Translations under genes and position numbers: made by a program
In this document: one piece after another, positions 5,937 to 12,684 of the stretch
How the letters are laid out: each line of letters begins with the position of its first letter
Position numbering within the stretch: the first letter of the stretch is position 1
The notes under the pieces: model-generated
Database searches by the model: none
Seen by the model: only the letters and a program-made list of their open reading frames with translations
Told to the model about the DNA's origin: nothing
From: an uncultured Actinomycetes bacterium
Lineage (GTDB): Bacteria; Actinomycetota; Actinomycetes; Nanopelagicales; Nanopelagicaceae
Direction: 5' to 3'
Length of the DNA stretch: 12,684 nt
Assembly (NCBI GenBank): GCA_903822245.1
Contig: CAIJOE010000031.1
Coordinates: forward strand, 1 to 12,684

Positions 5937-6803
5937 ATGACACAATTTAAACTACACGATGGCCGCGAACTTCAGTTTCTAGATAACGAATGTGATTCAA
6001 ATTCTGCAGTTGTATTCCACCATGGCACGCCAGGTCATTCAAGTATGTGGCATCCGTGGCTAACTAGTCTTGGTTCCTTTGGAATCAGGGCATTTGCGAT
6101 AAGCCGTCCTGGCTATGGAGAAAGTACTCGAAATATAGGTCGCACCGTTTCTTCGATTACTGCAGATGTATCTGAATTGTTGAATTTTTTTGGAATCGAG
6201 AAATTTGTTTCCATTGGTTGGTCTGGCGGCGGGCCACATTCACTAGCAACGACATTCGAGGCAAGAAATGTTGGGGCAATAACTTTGGCTGGGGTAGGGG
6301 CGTATGGAGTGCCTGACCTAAATTTCCTTGCGGGAATGGGACAGGAAAACCACGATGAATTTGCTGCGGCGCTAGAGGGTGAAGATGTAATTCGCAAATG
6401 GTTGATTACAAATGCTTCTGCCATGCAAAAGGTAAGTGGCGATGAGATTCGTGAGGCCTTCGGTGGATTAATTGGAGTGGCAGATAAATTGGTTCTTGAA
6501 GGGGTTTATGCCGAGGAGATGGCCGCTTCAATGCGAGCCGGGATAGAAGAAAGTTTTGATGGTTGGGTTGATGATGATCTTGTCTTTATCCAAGATTGGG
6601 GTTTTAAGTTAGCTGAGATAACTAAGCCGGTTCATCTCTGGCAAGGCGATGATGATTTTATGGTTCCACATGCCCATTCATTCTGGTTGGAAAAACACAT
6701 TCCAACGGCCAAATTACGCTTTATTCCTGGTGAGGGACATATTTCTCTCGGAGTTAATTACCAAGAGGAAATAATTAATCAAGCCGTGGAACTACTTAAA
6801 TAA
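5937..6803 (+). CDS. Alpha/beta hydrolase-fold protein
   Basis: Probably a soluble 288-residue hydrolase; no signal peptide is seen. The oxyanion-hole motif is HHGTPG at 28-33, the nucleophile elbow is GWSGGG at 94-99 (Ser96), and the probable acid is Asp240 in WQGDDDFMVP. The catalytic His258 lies in GEGHISL. The cap region at about 125-215 is variable and gives no substrate clue, so the reaction (esterase, lipase, peptidase or haloperoxidase-like) stays open. The ATG lies 3 bases after the RDD stop, which suggests translational coupling; only a weak AAGG is upstream. It ends 15 bases from the converging DUF4191 stop. No terminator hairpin was seen between them. Confidence 0.9.
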   Translation: MTQFKLHDGRELQFLDNECDSNSAVVFHHGTPGHSSMWHPWLTSLGSFGIRAFAISRPGYGESTRNIGRTVSSITADVSELLNFFGIEKFVSIGWSGGGPHSLATTFEARNVGAITLAGVGAYGVPDLNFLAGMGQENHDEFAAALEGEDVIRKWLITNASAMQKVSGDEIREAFGGLIGVADKLVLEGVYAEEMAASMRAGIEESFDGWVDDDLVFIQDWGFKLAEITKPVHLWQGDDDFMVPHAHSFWLEKHIPTAKLRFIPGEGHISLGVNYQEEIINQAVELLK

Positions 6804-6818
6804 GTTATTCAGTCTCTT

Positions 6819-7532
6819 TTAGCGCTTAGGCATCTTTGCATTGCGATTCATTGGCATTGGACCCTTTGGAATCGGCATCTGCAAGCCACCTATGGCCTTT
6901 ACGCGCGAGCGAACTTCACGCAGTTGTTGCTTGGAGAGTTTCTTTGGAAGTTTCTTTACCTGCTTTTGAAGCTTACGAAGTGGGACCTGACCTTGGCCAT
7001 CACCAACGATAATTTCTGTTACAGCAACGCCTGGCACAAAGCGCTCAATTTTACGCTTCTCATCTAGGAGCATTGATTTAATATTTGTAAATGATGTTCC
7101 CTCGCCAACTAAAATGATTCCTGGGCGACCAACGCTACGGTGGACCATGTCTTGGTTTCGGGAAACATTAATTGCTGGTGTAGTTGTGAAGCCGGATCTG
7201 ATTGCCATCAATACTGAAGCCCCAGCGCCCAATTGACCTTCAATTGATGAGAAGGCAGCTGAGTTTGCTTGGCGAGTGAAGTAGAAGAAGGAAACCAAAA
7301 GCGCAACTGGAATAGAAAGAATTGCAAAATAGACTGGATGGCCAAGGCCGCTACCAACAAATACGCCACCGATTAGAACAACAACAAAAATAAGAGCCAT
7401 AAAGATCAGCGCACTTGGCTTCTCTTTGCGGGTTAACTTAAAGGCATCTTTGATTACTGCAAGTTGACCTTGCTTAGCATCCGATGAGGTTGCCACTTGC
7501 TCTGCCTTTTTCTTACGGCTAAATAACGCCAT
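6819..7532 (-). CDS. DUF4191 family membrane protein
   Basis: A 237-residue protein resembling the actinobacterial DUF4191 family, whose function is unknown and which often lies next to lipA. The N-terminus is basic (SRKKK). Two membrane helices at about 41-60 and 65-86 form a hairpin. A cytoplasmic domain includes RPGIILVGEG at 136-145, and the Lys/Arg-rich C-terminus has repeated KLxKQ-type segments and ends in a Met/Pro/Lys-rich tail. Its ATG overlaps the acyltransferase stop by one base (TAATG), with GGAG close upstream. It is the last gene of the lipB-lipA-acyltransferase-DUF4191 operon. Confidence 0.87.
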   Translation of the reverse strand: MALFSRKKKAEQVATSSDAKQGQLAVIKDAFKLTRKEKPSALIFMALIFVVVLIGGVFVGSGLGHPVYFAILSIPVALLVSFFYFTRQANSAAFSSIEGQLGAGASVLMAIRSGFTTTPAINVSRNQDMVHRSVGRPGIILVGEGTSFTNIKSMLLDEKRKIERFVPGVAVTEIIVGDGQGQVPLRKLQKQVKKLPKKLSKQQLREVRSRVKAIGGLQMPIPKGPMPMNRNAKMPKR

Positions 7533-8311
7533 TACTTCTCCTCTTTGTTTTCTTCTTCTAGTTTACGTTCTAACTCTGCCTTGTGAGCCAAATGCTCAGC
7601 CCATTCTATTTCAACTTGCTCGGGGGTTGGTGCGGTGCCTCCAAGTCTGGCCGGGGCCCAACGCTGACCCACGTGGGAATCAGGGTATTGGCTCTGCACT
7701 TTATGGAGTAATTCAATCAAAGCTTCGCGCAAGGTCAACTCTGCTGCATCAACATCCTCCCCCTTGGAGAAGATCAAAGGCTTACCAAAAGCGACGGTAA
7801 TAGGGAATTTATTGCGGCCCCAATCCGGCTTTACTTTTTTTGTAATAATTCTTTGGCTGCCCCAAACAACTGTAGGAATTACCGGGGAGTTAGATCCCAT
7901 GGCAAGACGGACAGCTCCTGTTTTTAGTTCTTTGATTTCAAAAGATCTGCTAATAGTTGCTTCTGGAAAAATACCAATGATTTCACCAGCGCGCAGAGCG
8001 CGTAGTGCTGCCACGAAAGATGAAGATCCACTTGAACGATCCACGCAGATATGGTGCATGCCGCGCATCAAGGGGCCGGCAAGTTTGTGGTCAAAGATTT
8101 CCTTCTTAGCCATGAATCGCACATAGCGCTTCATTGGCAAGGCCGCAGTTCCTACGATCGCAAAATCTAGATATCCGATGTGGTTAATTGCTAGAACAGC
8201 GCTGCCCTGTTTTGGCAGATTTTCTTGGCCTTGGAAATCAAATTTCAAACCTAGTGCTTTCCAAGCAGTCTTTATAGCAACGACTACTGGAGGATAAACA
8301 AGATCTGCCAT
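7532..8311 (-). CDS. 1-acyl-glycerol-phosphate acyltransferase-like (PlsC family)
   Basis: Membrane-associated lysophospholipid acyltransferase, expected to transfer an acyl chain to the sn-2 position of lysophosphatidic acid or a related acceptor. The 259 residues hold the four family blocks: NHIGYLDF at 43-50 with the HX4D pair (H44, D49), VRFMAKKEIFD at 64-74, IFPEATISRS at 114-123, and IPTVVWGSQR at 145-154. The third block has Ala in place of the usual Gly of FPEGT; FPEATIS is, as I recall, normal in the actinobacterial subgroup. The C-terminal 30 residues are highly charged and probably helical. The start is coupled to the lipA stop through TAATG without a clear ribosome-binding site of its own. 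The acyl substrate is not evident from the sequence; placement in a lipoate operon is notable because LipB also uses acyl-ACP. Confidence 0.92.
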   Translation of the reverse strand: MADLVYPPVVVAIKTAWKALGLKFDFQGQENLPKQGSAVLAINHIGYLDFAIVGTAALPMKRYVRFMAKKEIFDHKLAGPLMRGMHHICVDRSSGSSSFVAALRALRAGEIIGIFPEATISRSFEIKELKTGAVRLAMGSNSPVIPTVVWGSQRIITKKVKPDWGRNKFPITVAFGKPLIFSKGEDVDAAELTLREALIELLHKVQSQYPDSHVGQRWAPARLGGTAPTPEQVEIEWAEHLAHKAELERKLEEENKEEK

Positions 8312-9240
8312 TAGCGAATTGATCGCTTTTCTTGGGCTTGCTTATATAGCCGGCCCGCACGATAGCTAGAACGAACAAGTGGTCCACTCATAACTCCAGC
8401 AAAACCAATTGCTTGTGCCTCTGCGGCAAGTTCAACGAATTCATTTGGTTTAACCCAACGCTCAACAGGGTGATGCTTAGGCGTAGGGCGAAGGTATTGC
8501 GTAATGGTGATCAAATCGCATCCGGCTGCATGAAGATCTGTGAGAGCCTGTGAAACTTCTTCGCGGGTTTCACCAAGACCAAGAATTAAGTTTGATTTAG
8601 TGATCAGTCCAAATGCCCTTGCTTGGGAAATTACATCCAAAGAGCGTTCGTATTTAAAGGCTGGACGGATTCGTTTGAAGATACGGGGAACTGTTTCAAG
8701 ATTGTGGGCAAAAACTTCAGGACGAGTTTCAAATACTTCATTTAGATATTTTGGATTTCCGCTGAAATCTGGTGCAAGCATTTCGACTCCGGTATTTGGA
8801 TTTAGCTCGTGGACTGCGCGAATTGTCTCGGCATATAGCCAGGCGCCTTCATCATCCAAGTCATCGCGCGTGACACCAGTAATCGTGGCATAGCGAAGGC
8901 CCATAGTCTTAATTGATTCAGCGACGCGACGCGGTTCATCACGATCAAGTGGATCTGGTTTTCCAGTGTCGATGTTGCAAAAATCGCAGCGACGTGTGCA
9001 ACGCTCTCCACCAATAAGGAAAGTTGCCTCACGATCTTCCCAGCATTCAAAAATATTTGGACAAGCAGCTTCTTGGCAGACTGTGTGAAGGCCCTCTTTA
9101 GCAACTAGTGAGCGAAGAGCGGTGTATTCCGGACCCATCTTGGCACGGGTCTTAATCCATTCAGGTTTGCGCTCAATTGGAGTTTGGGCATTTCTTGCTT
9201 CGATTCGAAGCAGTGGGCGACCCTCTGGCGCAATGGTCAT
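8311..9240 (-). CDS. lipA: Lipoyl synthase
   Basis: Radical-SAM enzyme that inserts two sulfurs at C6 and C8 of protein-bound octanoyl groups, completing the lipoyl cofactor of pyruvate and 2-oxoglutarate dehydrogenases and the glycine cleavage H protein. The 309 residues carry both iron-sulfur clusters: auxiliary cluster cysteines C55, C60 and C66 (CX4CX5C) and radical-SAM cysteines C81, C85 and C88 (CX3CX2C). The conserved RSSYRAG is at 290-296; a serine in this block ligates the auxiliary cluster in studied LipA structures. The ATG overlaps the lipB stop by four bases (ATGA) and the end overlaps the acyltransferase start, so translation is coupled along the operon. Confidence 0.98.
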   Translation of the reverse strand: MTIAPEGRPLLRIEARNAQTPIERKPEWIKTRAKMGPEYTALRSLVAKEGLHTVCQEAACPNIFECWEDREATFLIGGERCTRRCDFCNIDTGKPDPLDRDEPRRVAESIKTMGLRYATITGVTRDDLDDEGAWLYAETIRAVHELNPNTGVEMLAPDFSGNPKYLNEVFETRPEVFAHNLETVPRIFKRIRPAFKYERSLDVISQARAFGLITKSNLILGLGETREEVSQALTDLHAAGCDLITITQYLRPTPKHHPVERWVKPNEFVELAAEAQAIGFAGVMSGPLVRSSYRAGRLYKQAQEKRSIR

Positions 9241-9884
9241 TGTGAAATCCGATCAAGAGTTATTCGTAGATATTTTTCAACTATTGGTGTTACTTCTTCG
9301 ATAGTAATTTCTCGACCTAACTCTTTAGAAAGTGAACTAACTCCGGTATCGGAGAAGCCACAAGGTAAAATTCGATCAAAGGCCGACATATCTGGATTCA
9401 CATTAAGTGCAAATCCGTGCATTGTTACCCCTTTAGCAACTCTAATACCGATAGCCGCAATCTTGCGATCGCCCTTCTCATCCCGCAGCCAAACTCCACT
9501 ACGTTCACAGTAGCGCTCAGACTTAATTCCAATTTCACTTAGTGCATCAATAAGAGCTGTTTCAATTTCACGAACAAAACCAACTACATCGTTTCGATTG
9601 CGAAGTTTTATAATTGGGTAACCAACTAGTTGACCTTCACCGTGCCAAGTAATCTTGCCGCCGCGATCAACATCAATAACTTTTGTGCCATCTAGTGGGC
9701 GCTCGTGAACTTCAGTTCTACGTCCTGCGGTATAAACTGAAGGATGTTCAAGAAGCAGCAGAGTGTTAGGTGAGAGTCCATCAATAACTTCGGACTGAAT
9801 CTGGCGCTGGAGATCCCAAGCCTTTTGATATTCAACTAACCCTAGGTGGCGCACACTTAAGGCGGTTCCTATGGCCAAGTTCAT
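9237..9884 (-). CDS. lipB: Octanoyl-ACP:protein N-octanoyltransferase
   Basis: Transfers octanoate from acyl carrier protein to the target lysine of lipoyl domains, the step before LipA. The 215-residue length is usual. The substrate pocket block is GGKITWHGEGQLVGYP at 75-90, the catalytic lysine is K141 in KIAAIGIRV, and the acyl-accepting cysteine is C175 in RILPCGFSDTGVSSL. M. tuberculosis LipB uses the equivalent Lys142/Cys176 pair. The ATG at 9884 has no Shine-Dalgarno sequence but is placed for a leaderless mRNA. It is the first gene of the operon; the stop overlaps lipA. Confidence 0.97.
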   Translation of the reverse strand: MNLAIGTALSVRHLGLVEYQKAWDLQRQIQSEVIDGLSPNTLLLLEHPSVYTAGRRTEVHERPLDGTKVIDVDRGGKITWHGEGQLVGYPIIKLRNRNDVVGFVREIETALIDALSEIGIKSERYCERSGVWLRDEKGDRKIAAIGIRVAKGVTMHGFALNVNPDMSAFDRILPCGFSDTGVSSLSKELGREITIEEVTPIVEKYLRITLDRISQ

Positions 9885-9890
9885 AGGATG

Positions 9891-9920
9891 AGCCTAATTG
9901 GCGCGAGGGCTTTTTGCTAA
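9891..9920 (-). promoter_or_regulatory. Candidate leaderless promoter of the lipB operon
   Basis: On the minus strand TTAGCA (-35, 9920-9915; 4 of 6), an 18-base spacer, TAGGCT (-10, 9896-9891; fits TANNNT), then six bases (CATCCT) to the ATG at 9884. The layout is identical to the promoter at 2483-2512, which strengthens both calls. Confidence 0.5.
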
Positions 9921-9938
9921 ATAAAGCCTGCCGTTGGG

Positions 9939-9981
9939 TAAACTTCGAGCCTTGACTGGACCTGAGTCCGGAAATTCAAAT
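9939..9981 (+). promoter_or_regulatory. Upstream region of the MMPL gene: candidate promoters and a dyad
   Basis: Two readings are possible. TAAACT (9939-9944) could be a -10, with TTGCTA (9914-9919) as a weak -35; the start near 9951 then leaves the AGGAG ribosome-binding site (9982-9986) in the message. Alternatively TTGACT (9952-9957) and TCAAAT (9976-9981) form an 18-spaced pair, but a start near 9988 would cut off the ribosome-binding site, so this is less likely. An inverted repeat GGAC-CTGA-GTCC (9958-9969) lies between the two and could be a repressor site or a leader hairpin. Confidence 0.35.
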
Positions 9982-9994
9982 AGGAGAGTAATAA

Positions 9995-12151
9995 ATGCGC
10001 TTAAAGCACCGTAAACCACTGGCCCTTGCAATCTTGGCGACAATCGTCTGGCTAATGATCAGTGGAATCTCAGGACCATTATTTGGAAAGCTTTCAACTG
10101 TTCAAAAGAACGACAACTCCAAGTTCTTGCCAGATGGCGTGGAGTCAAACAAAGCTGCGGTAAAGATTGAGAAATTTAGTACCGGCGCTAAAGATCAGTT
10201 CCCTACATTGGTTCTGTTCTTGGGCTCAGTTACCCCTGAAAAAATTGCTAGCGCAAATGTATTTATGAATTCACTTGGCGCAAAACCACTAGTTGAAAAG
10301 ACTGGTGAATTAATCAAGGACAAGGCTGGAAAATCAGTCACCGTTTCACTCGGGGATTACATTTCAAAGACTGGCCAAGTTGGTGCATTTCCTTCACAAG
10401 ATGGCAAGGCAATTTTGGGAAATCTTCCATTAGATTCGACTAAAGCCACAGATTTAGCGCCAAATGACAAGCCAGCCCTGCTCTCGGTAGTTGCTTCGAT
10501 TCGTTATTACGCAAATCAATATGCAAGTTCTAATCAATTCATAACTCACACAACAGGCCTTGGCGGACTATTTGCCGACCTATTCGGTGCCTTTGGTGGC
10601 TTAGATTCAAGCTTGCTTCTTACCACTGGTGGAGTTATCGCTCTGATCTTGATCGTTGTATACCGCTCACCAGTTCTTTGGATCTTGCCTCTATTAAGTG
10701 CGATGACCGCCCTTACTCTTTCTGGCGCAGTTATCTATACCTTGGCTAAGCACAACATAATTACCCTAGATGGTCAGTCACAAGGAATTCTCTCAGTATT
10801 AGTACTCGGCGCAGCAACGGATTATGCCCTGCTCTTGATTGCAAGATATCGAGAAGAACTTCACCTCCATGAATCACGCTTTGATGCCATGAAGATTGCT
10901 TGGCGCGGAGTTGTCGAGCCGATCATTGCCTCAGGTAGCACGGTTACTTTAGGTCTATTGGTTCTATTGCTAAGTGAGCTAACAAATAACAAGGGTCTTG
11001 GACCAGTTGGCGCAATTGGAATTGTTTGCGCGATGGTTACCATCCTTACCTTCTTGCCAGCCCTGCTAGTTCTCTTTGGGCGTTGGATATTCTGGCCTAA
11101 GAAGCCAAAGTTTGATGGCCATGATGAGAAGTTGACTGGTATCTGGTCAAAGGTTGCCAAGGCAACAGCTGCTCATCCACGCAAGTACTGGTTGATCTCT
11201 GGCGCCGCTCTGTTAATTCTTGCGGCATTTGCCACCACTCTTGGTGCCAATGGGCTTTCAACTGTTCAATCATTTACACAGCGCACTGATGCAGTGATTG
11301 GCCAGGAGCAATTGCTAAAGCACTTCCCAGGTGGACAGGGTCAACCAACTCAGATCGTTACTAAGGAAAGTTCTGCTGCAGCGATGGTTAGCGCAATGAA
11401 GGCTACTCACGGCGTTTCAGATGCATCCATAGCCGGTGCGGCAATTGACGGAGATGTAATCGTTAACGTCACCCTTACTGATTCACCAGATTCAGCTAAA
11501 GCCATTGATAATGTGCCAGCAATTCGTACCGCTGCCCATAAAACTGATCCAACATCGGTAGTCGGTGGAACTTCTGCAGTTTATTACGATATTCATCAAG
11601 CCACTCGTCATGATCGCAATTTGATCATCCCAGTAATCTTGCTGCTAATTGCAATCATCTTGGGACTTCTGCTTCGTTCAATTCTGGCAGCAGTTCTCTT
11701 GCTTGCAACGGTAATTCTCTCTTTCTTAGCCACTCTTGGAGCATGTGCTTTGGTCTTCCATCACATTTTCCACTTTGCTGGTGAGGATTCTTCATTCCCA
11801 CTCTTTGCCTTCGTATTTCTCGTCGCACTTGGCATCGACTACAACATCTTCTTGATGACTCGAGTTCGTGAAGAGACTCTAAAACTTGGAACTCGCGAAG
11901 GAATGATTAAGGGTGTGACAGTTACAGGTGGAGTTATCACTTCTGCCGGAATCGTTCTTGCCGCAACCTTCACCGTACTTGGAATCCTTCCTTTAGTATT
12001 CCTAGCCGAACTTGGCTTCGCCGTCAGCTTTGGAGTACTGCTAGATACCTTGATCGTTCGCTCAATCTTGGTTCCAGCGCTAGTTCACTCAATAGGTGCC
12101 AAGACTTGGTGGCCATCAAAGCTATCTAAGACTGATCAAGGATCAAAGTAA
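9995..12151 (+). CDS. MMPL/RND-family transporter
   Basis: Proton-driven export protein of the MmpL branch of the RND superfamily, in the cytoplasmic membrane. The 718 residues show the duplicated RND layout. There is an N-terminal helix at 8-29, then an extracytoplasmic domain of about 30-200 and a helix bundle at about 204-366. A second half follows with a helix at about 398-416, a periplasmic domain of about 417-540 and a helix bundle at about 542-700. Asp-Tyr pairs in the middle of each half (D276-Y277 in GAATDYALLL, D615-Y616 in LGIDYNIFLM) match the proton-relay pairs of mycobacterial MmpL3, so it should be active. It lacks a long C-terminal tail. AGGAG lies 8 bases before the ATG. Substrates of the family are lipids, isoprenoid-linked compounds or drugs; the oxidoreductase that follows after 4 bases suggests a lipid or isoprenoid. 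Confidence 0.93.
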   Translation: MRLKHRKPLALAILATIVWLMISGISGPLFGKLSTVQKNDNSKFLPDGVESNKAAVKIEKFSTGAKDQFPTLVLFLGSVTPEKIASANVFMNSLGAKPLVEKTGELIKDKAGKSVTVSLGDYISKTGQVGAFPSQDGKAILGNLPLDSTKATDLAPNDKPALLSVVASIRYYANQYASSNQFITHTTGLGGLFADLFGAFGGLDSSLLLTTGGVIALILIVVYRSPVLWILPLLSAMTALTLSGAVIYTLAKHNIITLDGQSQGILSVLVLGAATDYALLLIARYREELHLHESRFDAMKIAWRGVVEPIIASGSTVTLGLLVLLLSELTNNKGLGPVGAIGIVCAMVTILTFLPALLVLFGRWIFWPKKPKFDGHDEKLTGIWSKVAKATAAHPRKYWLISGAALLILAAFATTLGANGLSTVQSFTQRTDAVIGQEQLLKHFPGGQGQPTQIVTKESSAAAMVSAMKATHGVSDASIAGAAIDGDVIVNVTLTDSPDSAKAIDNVPAIRTAAHKTDPTSVVGGTSAVYYDIHQATRHDRNLIIPVILLLIAIILGLLLRSILAAVLLLATVILSFLATLGACALVFHHIFHFAGEDSSFPLFAFVFLVALGIDYNIFLMTRVREETLKLGTREGMIKGVTVTGGVITSAGIVLAATFTVLGILPLVFLAELGFAVSFGVLLDTLIVRSILVPALVHSIGAKTWWPSKLSKTDQGSK

Positions 12152-12155
12152 TACA

Positions 12156-12684
12156 TTGAAAAGCGCCGTAGTAGTTGGGGCCGGCTTAGCTGGCCTCACT
12201 GCTGCGATCTATTTAGAGCGCAATGGTTTTGATGTTCGAGTGCTTGAAGCAAGTGATCGAGTAGGTGGTCGGGTTGCAACTGATCTAGTTGATGGCTACC
12301 GCTGTGATCGAGGTTTTCAAGTAATAAATCCCAACTACTCTGAAATTAGAAAGCTAGATGCCCTAAAAGGTATTGAATTCAAAGAAATGTTTACTGATCT
12401 TCGAATTCAATCAGGGTCAGGGGAGTTAAAGGTTGGACTCTCACACTTAGGACAAACTATAAAAGTTGGGTCCTTTGGTGAGAAATTGTCCTTACTTCAC
12501 TTCCTGCGAGGCCGTGGCGGTTCTGATTTAACTTTTGGTCAAAAGTCTTCTGGGTTCTCCACGATTAGAAATCAGGTGCTAGACCCGTTCTTAAAGGGTG
12601 TATTTCTAACACCAGCCCATGAAGCACGCGCCGATATTGCCCGCGAGATTCTAAAGTCCTTCATATTTGCTCGCCCTGGGGTGC
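12156..12684 (+). CDS. FAD-dependent oxidoreductase, amine-oxidase/phytoene-desaturase-like (3' end outside window)
   Basis: The N-terminal 176 residues of a flavoenzyme. The Rossmann FAD motif GAGLAG is at 8-13, the ribose-binding Glu31 ends strand two in VRVLEAS, and GGR follows at 37-39. DRGFQVINPNYSE at 51-63 is typical of the NAD(P)/FAD-dependent oxidoreductases related to protoporphyrinogen oxidase and carotenoid desaturases. The start is TTG at 12156, 4 bases after the MMPL stop; upstream of it the frame contains no ATG or GTG before CTG, and only a distant AAGGA could serve as ribosome-binding site, so translation is probably coupled to the MMPL gene. The substrate is unknown from this fragment. 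It is not a plain CrtI by the part seen, but a role in isoprenoid or carotenoid metabolism is plausible. Confidence 0.88.
   Translation, partial: MKSAVVVGAGLAGLTAAIYLERNGFDVRVLEASDRVGGRVATDLVDGYRCDRGFQVINPNYSEIRKLDALKGIEFKEMFTDLRIQSGSGELKVGLSHLGQTIKVGSFGEKLSLLHFLRGRGGSDLTFGQKSSGFSTIRNQVLDPFLKGVFLTPAHEARADIAREILKSFIFARPGV

Noticed and set aside
6790..6830. ACTTA-AA-TAAGT inverted repeat at the end of the alpha/beta hydrolase, considered as a terminator between converging genes.
   Set aside because: AT-only stem with a two-base loop and no T-run; it is also mostly within coding sequence.
5429..9937. The 11-mer CCTGCCGTTGG occurs in both the glnA upstream region (5429-5439) and the lipB/MMPL gap (9927-9937).
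   Set aside because: Repeated 11-mers are expected by chance many times in a window of this size; flanks differ and no shared function is evident.

Overview
The window looks like chromosomal DNA of a small-genome, moderate-GC actinobacterium. The closest fit is the freshwater planktonic acI lineage (Nanopelagicales, Planktophila-like). The support is the gene order glnA / RDD protein / DUF4191 / lipA / lipB, which is characteristic of Actinobacteria, together with a GlnE-type (adenylylatable) glutamine synthetase, actinobacterial versions of an ABC-F ATPase and an MMPL transporter, very short intergenic gaps, and at least two promoters placed to give leaderless mRNAs. The lineage is inferred from protein resemblance and cannot be proven from this window. 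No mobile element, tRNA, rRNA or CRISPR array was seen, and no gene-free stretch exceeds 300 bases.

Left part (1-2546): three genes run leftward. They are a small secreted or membrane-anchored Gly/Glu-rich protein, a NiCoT nickel/cobalt permease, and the 5' part of an ABC-F ATPase that leaves the window. A sequence between the small gene and the permease matches the published Streptomyces Nur operator (tTGCaa-N5-ttGCAA) at every specified base. This points to nickel-repressed nickel uptake and possibly to co-transcription of the ABC-F gene.

Centre (2547-5398): an unrecognised membrane protein reads rightward and ends tail-to-tail with uppP (undecaprenyl-diphosphatase), sharing one CTAG as both stop codons. 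glnA lies upstream of uppP on the minus strand, and a strong intrinsic terminator separates the two. Upstream of glnA there is a plausible promoter and a GlnR-like site.

Right centre (5399-9884): an RDD membrane protein and an alpha/beta hydrolase read rightward, divergent from glnA. Converging on them is a tightly coupled leftward operon, lipB-lipA-acyltransferase-DUF4191, with stop/start overlaps of the ATGA and TAATG type. LipB and LipA together make the lipoyl cofactor of 2-oxoacid dehydrogenases and the glycine cleavage system. The 5' end of the RDD gene looks frameshifted: a strong ribosome-binding site and GTG sit in a different frame from the RDD domain.

Right end (9885-12684): a complete MMPL/RND exporter reads rightward, followed after 4 bases by the 5' part of an FAD-dependent amine-oxidase/phytoene-desaturase-like enzyme with a TTG start. 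The pair is probably one operon for making and moving a lipid or isoprenoid.

No wholly new system is evident. The best leads are the nickel regulatory locus with its small acidic surface protein, the RDD frame problem, and the MMPL-oxidoreductase pair.
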